Origin: JBMNNU01 sp050942695
GTDB lineage: Bacteria; Chloroflexota; UBA6077
NCBI GenBank assembly: GCA_050942695.1
Contig: JBMNNU010000037.1
Span: forward strand, 1 to 16,822
Direction of reading: 5' to 3'
Length of the DNA stretch: 16,822 nt
In this document: positions 13,633-16,822 of the stretch, piece by piece
Position numbering within the stretch: position 1 is the stretch's first letter
Layout of the letters: every line of letters begins with the position of its first letter
The notes under the pieces: model-generated
The model's input: the letters and a program-made list of their open reading frames with translations, nothing else
Databases searched by the model: none
Told to the model about the DNA's origin: nothing
Made by a program: the position numbers and the translations under genes

Positions 13633-13769
13633 AGACGGCGAAGCCGTCTGACTGGAGCGCGGGCGTCCCGCCGCCCCTAAACTGAGGACGGGCGGGCCAG
13701 CCGCGCCCCCAGGGAATCGGGCGGGCAAGATGGCCGCGCTTCCGGCATGGGTTGCCGTAGGCAACCCAT
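13633..13769. repeat. Cluster of GC-rich hairpins in front of the HD-GYP gene
   Basis: Three compact hairpins follow one another: AGACGGC-GAA-GCCGTCT (13633-13649), GCGGG-CGT-CCCGC (13659-13671) and ATGGGTTGCC-GTA-GGCAACCCAT (13747-13769). An outer helix can form between GGAGCGCGG (13654-13662) and CCGCGCTTCC (13734-13743) with one bulge. All lie in the would-be leader of the HD-GYP gene. They may be a structured RNA leader or a mobile palindromic repeat; I cannot tell which. Confidence 0.65.
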
Positions 13770-13812
13770 CAGAACCACTTTGGCGGAGCAGGTAATATTG
13801 GGGAAAATGATC

Positions 13813-14385
13813 ATGGGAAATCGGGTAGAGCCGCTTGATGCGAAGGTTGAAACACTGGCCAATGCCATCGATACCAAAGATCCATGTACGTATGACCATT
13901 GCCGCCGGGTAGCTCGGATTGTATCCGAATTAGCCATCGAGATGGGGATGACGGTGAGGCAAAGATGCGCCCTAGAAAGGGCGGCGCTCCTGCACGACTT
14001 CGGCAAAATCGGGGTTCCCAACGCCATTTTGATGAAAACCACAACCCTGACGCCGCAAGAAGCCGAGACGATCCGGACCCACCCGGAGATCGGCTACCAG
14101 ATGCTAGCCGGTTATCAATTCCTTGGAGAAGCGTTGCCAGCCCTGCGTTATCATCACGAGCGGCTAGACGGAAGCGGATATCCCTATGGCTTGACCAAGG
14201 ACCAGATACCTGTACTTGCCAGAGTACTCGCTGTGGCCGATGCTTACGACGCTATGGCATCCGACCGGCCATACAGATCAAGCAGATCGGCGAGCAGTTG
14301 TCTGGCAGAGATCGTACGTTGTTCAGATACTCATTTTGACCCGGCGGCTGTATCAGCGCTAGTTCGAGTTTTTCGATTTCTGTGA
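13813..14385 (+). CDS. HD-GYP domain c-di-GMP phosphodiesterase (stand-alone)
   Basis: A 190-residue protein that is essentially one HD-GYP domain, the class that hydrolyses c-di-GMP to pGpG or GMP using a metal centre. Visible motifs are DHCRRVA (28-34), the metal-binding HDFGKIG (61-67), HHERLDGSGYP (114-124, containing the GYP signature), VADAYDAMASDRPYR (141-155) and THFDP (173-177). No receiver or other sensory domain is attached. The frame is open back to an ATG at 13747, but that lies inside a hairpin arm. I choose ATG 13813 because GGGGAA lies eight bases upstream and the protein then starts just before the domain. The 3' end overlaps the convergent hybrid kinase by 27 bp. Together with the PilZ protein it suggests local c-di-GMP control of motility. 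Confidence 0.92.
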   Translation: MGNRVEPLDAKVETLANAIDTKDPCTYDHCRRVARIVSELAIEMGMTVRQRCALERAALLHDFGKIGVPNAILMKTTTLTPQEAETIRTHPEIGYQMLAGYQFLGEALPALRYHHERLDGSGYPYGLTKDQIPVLARVLAVADAYDAMASDRPYRSSRSASSCLAEIVRCSDTHFDPAAVSALVRVFRFL

Positions 14386-16002
14386 CAAAATCTTAGCCAC
14401 TTTAGCCCTGAGTTCGTTGACCTTGTACGGTTTCTGGATTATTGCTTCCATGTTAGAGTTGCGTTGCCCATCCCTAACTAAATCAACCGGCCAACCGGTT
14501 AGTGCGATGATAGGGGTTGCCGGGCTGATCCGTTTCATCTCAGCCGCCAATTCCCAGCCGCTCATGCCGGGCATGCGAAGATCGGTAATCACAAGGTCGG
14601 GGGTGTTGGCCTCGAAATGTTCGAGCGCCTTGCGTGGATCAGAAAAGAAGACAACGTGATAGCCAACCATTTCTAGTGAAAGCTTGACGGTTTCCCCGAT
14701 CCCTACCTCGTCATCAACCACGAGGATGGAATGTGTCTGCCCAATGCTCTTTTTCCGAGTCTCTTGAGGCACCGGTTTAGCTATCGGTAGCTTAACCATG
14801 AAACAACTCCCCTCGCCTAAGCGGCTTTCCACCTGGATATTTCCCCCATGTCGCGCAACGATGCCCTGGCAAACCCACAACCCTAAACCCGATCCTCCAT
14901 CGCCTTTTGTGGTGAAGAACGGGTCGAAGATGTGCTGTCTTACTTCTTCATCCATACCATAACCGGTATCGAGCACAGTGAGAACAGCCCATTTCCCATC
15001 GTGTTTTATCTCTATGTGGATCTTTCCCCCGTTAGGCATGGCATCTACCGCGTTAATCACCAGGTTAACCAACACCTCCCTCAACTCCGAGGGTATTCCC
15101 ATAACGACTGTTGGTTTTCCTGGTTTGAATCCCAGCTTGATGGGGGCTTTTTTCTTCTCGGTGGACATTTGCCAACGAGGTCGAGTCATCTCTATCGCAT
15201 CCTGGACGATGTTGTTGAGGTCCAGGACCACCAACTCCTGGCGTCGCTGTTTCCCAGTGAACTGGGTCATCCTCTGAAGGACAGCAACGCCATCGTCCAC
15301 AGCCTGTCTTATCGCATCTACCGAAGCTACTGCTTGGGTCGTAAGCCCCTGCAGCTTCAAGAGGTCCGCTCGAGCAGCGATCAAGCAGAGGATGTTGTTA
15401 ATATCGTGAGCCACTCCGGAAGCCAGTTCGCCCTGGACCATCAGCCGCTCGGATCGCGCCAATTCGTCTCTCGCAACTGTCAAATCTTTGTGCGCGATTT
15501 CCAATCGCTCATATAATCGGTAGCTATTTAGAGCAGGTCCAACCAGAGTGGCAGCCAGGATGAGGGGTTTGAGTTCATTAGCCGAAAAAGCATGCGCCTC
15601 GTACCTACTTGCGATCAGTTTTCCAAGGGTTTGCTGGGCTACCACGACTGGAACAACGAGCGATGATGCGAAACCGCGGGCATACATCCACTGCAGCAGG
15701 GAATAGGGGCTTCGCGAGTTGTCGTTGCTGCAGTAGGAATGAGGGATCTCTTCCGTTTCTTCCGGGTCTATGGATATCCTGATCTGCTCGGTCTTTATTC
15801 CGGACGCATGCGAGATGACCGCGGTCATGAAGAGGTCCCCACTGGAATCGCGCCAGCAGTACCCGAGAAACCGGCAAGGGAGCGCGCGGTTCAACTCCGC
15901 AAAGATGAGCTGTAGTAACTCATCTCGCTCTAAAGTTGAACTTGCGGCGATAGCTAACCTTTCGAACAGCGCCGGCTCGCGCTCCAAGACATCCAAAGCC
16001 AT
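14359..16002 (-). CDS. Hybrid sensor histidine kinase (GAF-HisKA-HATPase-REC)
   Basis: A 547-residue soluble hybrid kinase. It has a GAF-like sensor (about 11-165), a short coiled linker, and a HisKA domain with GVAHDINN in which His199 is the phospho-acceptor. The ATPase domain has N-box Asn317 (NLVINAVDAMPNGG), DTGYGM (345-350), FDPFFTTK (359-366) and GSGLGL (370-375). A C-terminal receiver has D430-D431, phospho-acceptor D474 (VITDLRMPGM), T502 and K524. All catalytic residues are intact. I choose ATG 16002 because GGAG lies nine bases upstream and a weak promoter (TTGCTC-17-TTGAAT, 16074-16046) would start transcription near 16039. In-frame ATGs at 16023 and 16041 (560 residues) lack a well-spaced ribosome binding site. 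No transmembrane segment is seen, so the signal is probably intracellular. Its target is unknown. Confidence 0.94.
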   Translation of the reverse strand: MALDVLEREPALFERLAIAASSTLERDELLQLIFAELNRALPCRFLGYCWRDSSGDLFMTAVISHASGIKTEQIRISIDPEETEEIPHSYCSNDNSRSPYSLLQWMYARGFASSLVVPVVVAQQTLGKLIASRYEAHAFSANELKPLILAATLVGPALNSYRLYERLEIAHKDLTVARDELARSERLMVQGELASGVAHDINNILCLIAARADLLKLQGLTTQAVASVDAIRQAVDDGVAVLQRMTQFTGKQRRQELVVLDLNNIVQDAIEMTRPRWQMSTEKKKAPIKLGFKPGKPTVVMGIPSELREVLVNLVINAVDAMPNGGKIHIEIKHDGKWAVLTVLDTGYGMDEEVRQHIFDPFFTTKGDGGSGLGLWVCQGIVARHGGNIQVESRLGEGSCFMVKLPIAKPVPQETRKKSIGQTHSILVVDDEVGIGETVKLSLEMVGYHVVFFSDPRKALEHFEANTPDLVITDLRMPGMSGWELAAEMKRISPATPIIALTGWPVDLVRDGQRNSNMEAIIQKPYKVNELRAKVAKILSQKSKNSN

Positions 16003-16125
16003 GGAGTATTTCTCCAACTCCATATCCTCCAGAAACAGCATTCATATTCAATAAGGAATCGATGGAGGGAGCAATTAGATAACTGAAGAAACTTCCGAGA
16101 TGGGTTTTGCTTGAGTATGAAAAGT

Positions 16126-16201
16126 TGGCACGCCTGAGAGGATTCGAACCTCCGACCCGCGGCTTAGAAGGCCGCTGCTCTATCCACTGAGCTACAGGCG
16201 C
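16126..16201 (-). tRNA. tRNA-Arg (anticodon TCT)
   Basis: The minus strand folds as a complete 76-base tRNA with encoded CCA. The acceptor stem GCGCCTG pairs with CAGGCGT (one G-T pair), the D arm is GCTC-AGTGGATA-GAGC, the anticodon arm is GCGGC-CTTCTAA-GCCGC with anticodon TCT reading AGA, and the T arm is GGAGG-TTCGAAT-CCTCT. The discriminator base is G, followed by CCA. All stems are essentially perfect. Confidence 0.98.
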
Positions 16202-16310
16202 TTGTCCAGCGAGCAACGGTATACGGCGGGCTTTTACCGCATCAATCCGCTGTTACCTGCATTCGCTGCTTGCCATCAGGCAAAGAGATATCGCGCTGCC
16301 TACGACAGTT

Positions 16311-16344
16311 AGTATACCACATTTCTCTGTCGAGAAGCATGCTT
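16311..16344 (-). promoter_or_regulatory. Candidate extended -10 promoter upstream of tRNA-Arg
   Basis: On the minus strand TGGTATACT supplies an extended -10 (TATACT at 16316-16311), about 105 bases upstream of the tRNA 5' end, with a weak -35. The same TGTGGTAT core occurs in the candidate promoter at 11984-11979. A perfect 10-bp palindrome AAGCATGCTT (16335-16344) lies over the -35 region. Confidence 0.4.
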
Positions 16345-16376
16345 TTTCATGGTAGCTCAAACGAGGACGCCCGTCA

Positions 16377-16562
16377 TTACTGGTCGGATACCAGGGTTCC
16401 AGCATGAGCCCAGTTCGATTTATCCACTTCTTCGAAGATGATCGTTACTGCCTCAGGTTTCGTTTGGGCTATTTCGGCGAAGCTGTCTGTGATCGCTTTG
16501 GCCAGCGCTACTTTTTGTTCCTTAGTCCTTCCAGTCCACATAGATACACGAATAACCGGCAT
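16377..16562 (-). CDS. 4-oxalocrotonate tautomerase family protein
   Basis: A 61-residue protein of the tautomerase superfamily, small beta-alpha-beta subunits that assemble as hexamers and use an N-terminal proline as general base after removal of the initiator Met. The sequence begins M-PVIRVSMWTGRTKEQK, so Pro1 and the family Arg11 are in place, and it ends with the usual NWAHAG turn. At position 39, where classical 4-oxalocrotonate tautomerase has a catalytic Arg, this protein has Thr, so activity on the classic substrate is doubtful. The ATG at 16562 has GGAGGGG six bases upstream. Its neighbours give no pathway context, so the substrate is unknown. Confidence 0.9.
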   Translation of the reverse strand: MPVIRVSMWTGRTKEQKVALAKAITDSFAEIAQTKPEAVTIIFEEVDKSNWAHAGTLVSDQ

Positions 16563-16610
16563 AATTACCCCTCCAATAGCAACTTTAGATTTTACTCGGC
16601 TTCCAAAACG

Positions 16611-16822
16611 CTACTTGGGCAGCAGTTGTCTCCTCAGCATATCTGTGGCGTCCAAGACCGCTCTACGCCGCACCTCGCGTTCGGTAGTGGTATAGCGATT
16701 AGTTGTTGATGTGATAGCGCCTTTCATATCAACCGCGCAGTAAACCACCCCTTGATGCCGATTGTCTCCGGCGCCATCCTCCATCTGGCTGATGACGGCC
16801 AACCCGATATCGGTCTCGAGTG
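16611..16822 (-). CDS. CinA-like C-terminal domain protein (N-terminal part beyond window)
   Basis: The frame is open from the right edge to a TAG at 16613-16611 and shows only the last 69 codons. The segment ETDIGLAVISQMEDGAGDN, then HQGVVYCAVD, then a C-terminal helix TEREVRRRAVLDATDMLRRQLL, matches the layout of the CinA C-terminal (nicotinamide-nucleotide amidase) domain: LGLAVTGIAGPxGG, VGTVYIAV, and the terminal REExRRRAxxxALdLLRR. The glycine-rich GIAGPTGG loop is not conserved here (ISQMEDGAGD), so catalysis is uncertain. A TTG at 16802 could start a short 63-residue protein, but homology continues upstream of it, so I treat the gene as partial. The assignment is by pattern only and moderately confident. 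Confidence 0.6.
   Translation of the reverse strand, partial: LETDIGLAVISQMEDGAGDNRHQGVVYCAVDMKGAITSTTNRYTTTEREVRRRAVLDATDMLRRQLLPK

Larger units (their letters stand above)
13254..13812. other. 559-bp non-coding, repeat-rich intergenic region
   Basis: No convincing gene lies between the kinase stop and the HD-GYP start. The region holds the large inverted repeat (13308-13377), a small hairpin GCGAGA-TGCG-TCTCGC (13453-13468) that could be a weak terminator for the kinase gene, possible GGAC-type half-sites (13518-13555) and a cluster of GC-rich hairpins (13633-13769). Short open frames here have low-complexity, repeat-derived translations (for example RPISPIRPIRRIRP). Confidence 0.7.

Noticed and set aside
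13747..13812. Longer start for the HD-GYP protein at ATG 13747
   Set aside because: The ATG is in the arm of a perfect hairpin, lacks a ribosome binding site, and the extra 22 residues precede the domain with no similarity.
13606..14044. Minus-strand frames of 77-121 codons
   Set aside because: They are antisense to the HD-GYP gene and the hairpin cluster, with no family resemblance.
14932..15516. 194-codon plus-strand frame opposite the hybrid kinase
   Set aside because: It is antisense to a clear HisKA/HATPase coding sequence and shows no recognisable motif or ribosome binding site.
15920..16216. 98-codon minus-strand frame with APVAQWIEQRPSKPRVGGSNPL
   Set aside because: It is the translated tRNA-Arg gene plus the 5' end of the hybrid kinase in another frame; this peptide is a known artefact of tRNA genes.

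Overview
The window carries the late half of a flagellar operon, its probable regulators, a c-di-GMP phosphodiesterase, a hybrid sensor kinase, a tRNA and two small metabolic genes. The organism looks like a mid-GC bacterium with strong GGAGG-type ribosome binding sites and many GTG starts. The order flbD-motA-motB-fliL-fliM-fliN-fliO-fliP-fliQ-fliR-flhB-flhA is typical of Firmicutes, Thermotogae and related non-proteobacterial flagellar clusters. The DosR/LiaR-type regulators and the (TCGGAT)-rich palindromic repeat make me think of Chloroflexota, but that is a low-confidence inference and no marker gene here settles it.

Region 1-11079 (minus strand) is one long, tightly packed transcription unit. 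It begins with an atypical NarL-family response regulator (TTG start), then flbD/swrD, the stator genes motA and motB, fliL, the C-ring genes fliM and fliN, and the export gate fliO, fliP, fliQ, fliR, flhB and flhA. It ends with a YcgR-like PilZ c-di-GMP receptor and a small two-helix membrane protein that runs off the left edge. Genes overlap or lie within about 10-50 bases of each other. flhA is broken: an exact 23-bp tandem duplication at 2684-2729 shifts the frame, and deleting one copy restores a normal 694-residue FlhA.

Region 11080-13253 holds a two-component pair. A DosR-like NarL-family response regulator (minus) is divergent from a GAF/HisKA_3 histidine kinase (plus) whose ATP-binding boxes are degenerate. 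The regulator has the same recognition-helix core (KTVKN) as mycobacterial DosR/DevR. The 179-bp gap before the flagellar operon contains a near-perfect DosR-type box (GGGTCTAAAGTCCC, 13 of 14 positions). This suggests a local circuit in which the DosR-like regulator controls motility.

Region 13254-13812 is non-coding. It holds a 21-bp inverted repeat enclosing TCGGAT-type repeats, a possible second pair of weak DosR-like half-sites, and a cluster of GC-rich hairpins in front of an HD-GYP gene (13813-14385). The HD-GYP gene converges on, and overlaps by 27 bp, a GAF-HisKA-HATPase-REC hybrid kinase. With the PilZ protein this gives a c-di-GMP hydrolase and a c-di-GMP receptor in the same neighbourhood as the flagellar motor genes.

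Region 16126-16822 (minus) holds tRNA-Arg(TCT) with an encoded CCA end, a 61-residue 4-oxalocrotonate tautomerase-family protein, and the C-terminal end of a CinA-like protein cut by the right edge. I saw no CRISPR array, transposase, insertion sequence or phage gene.
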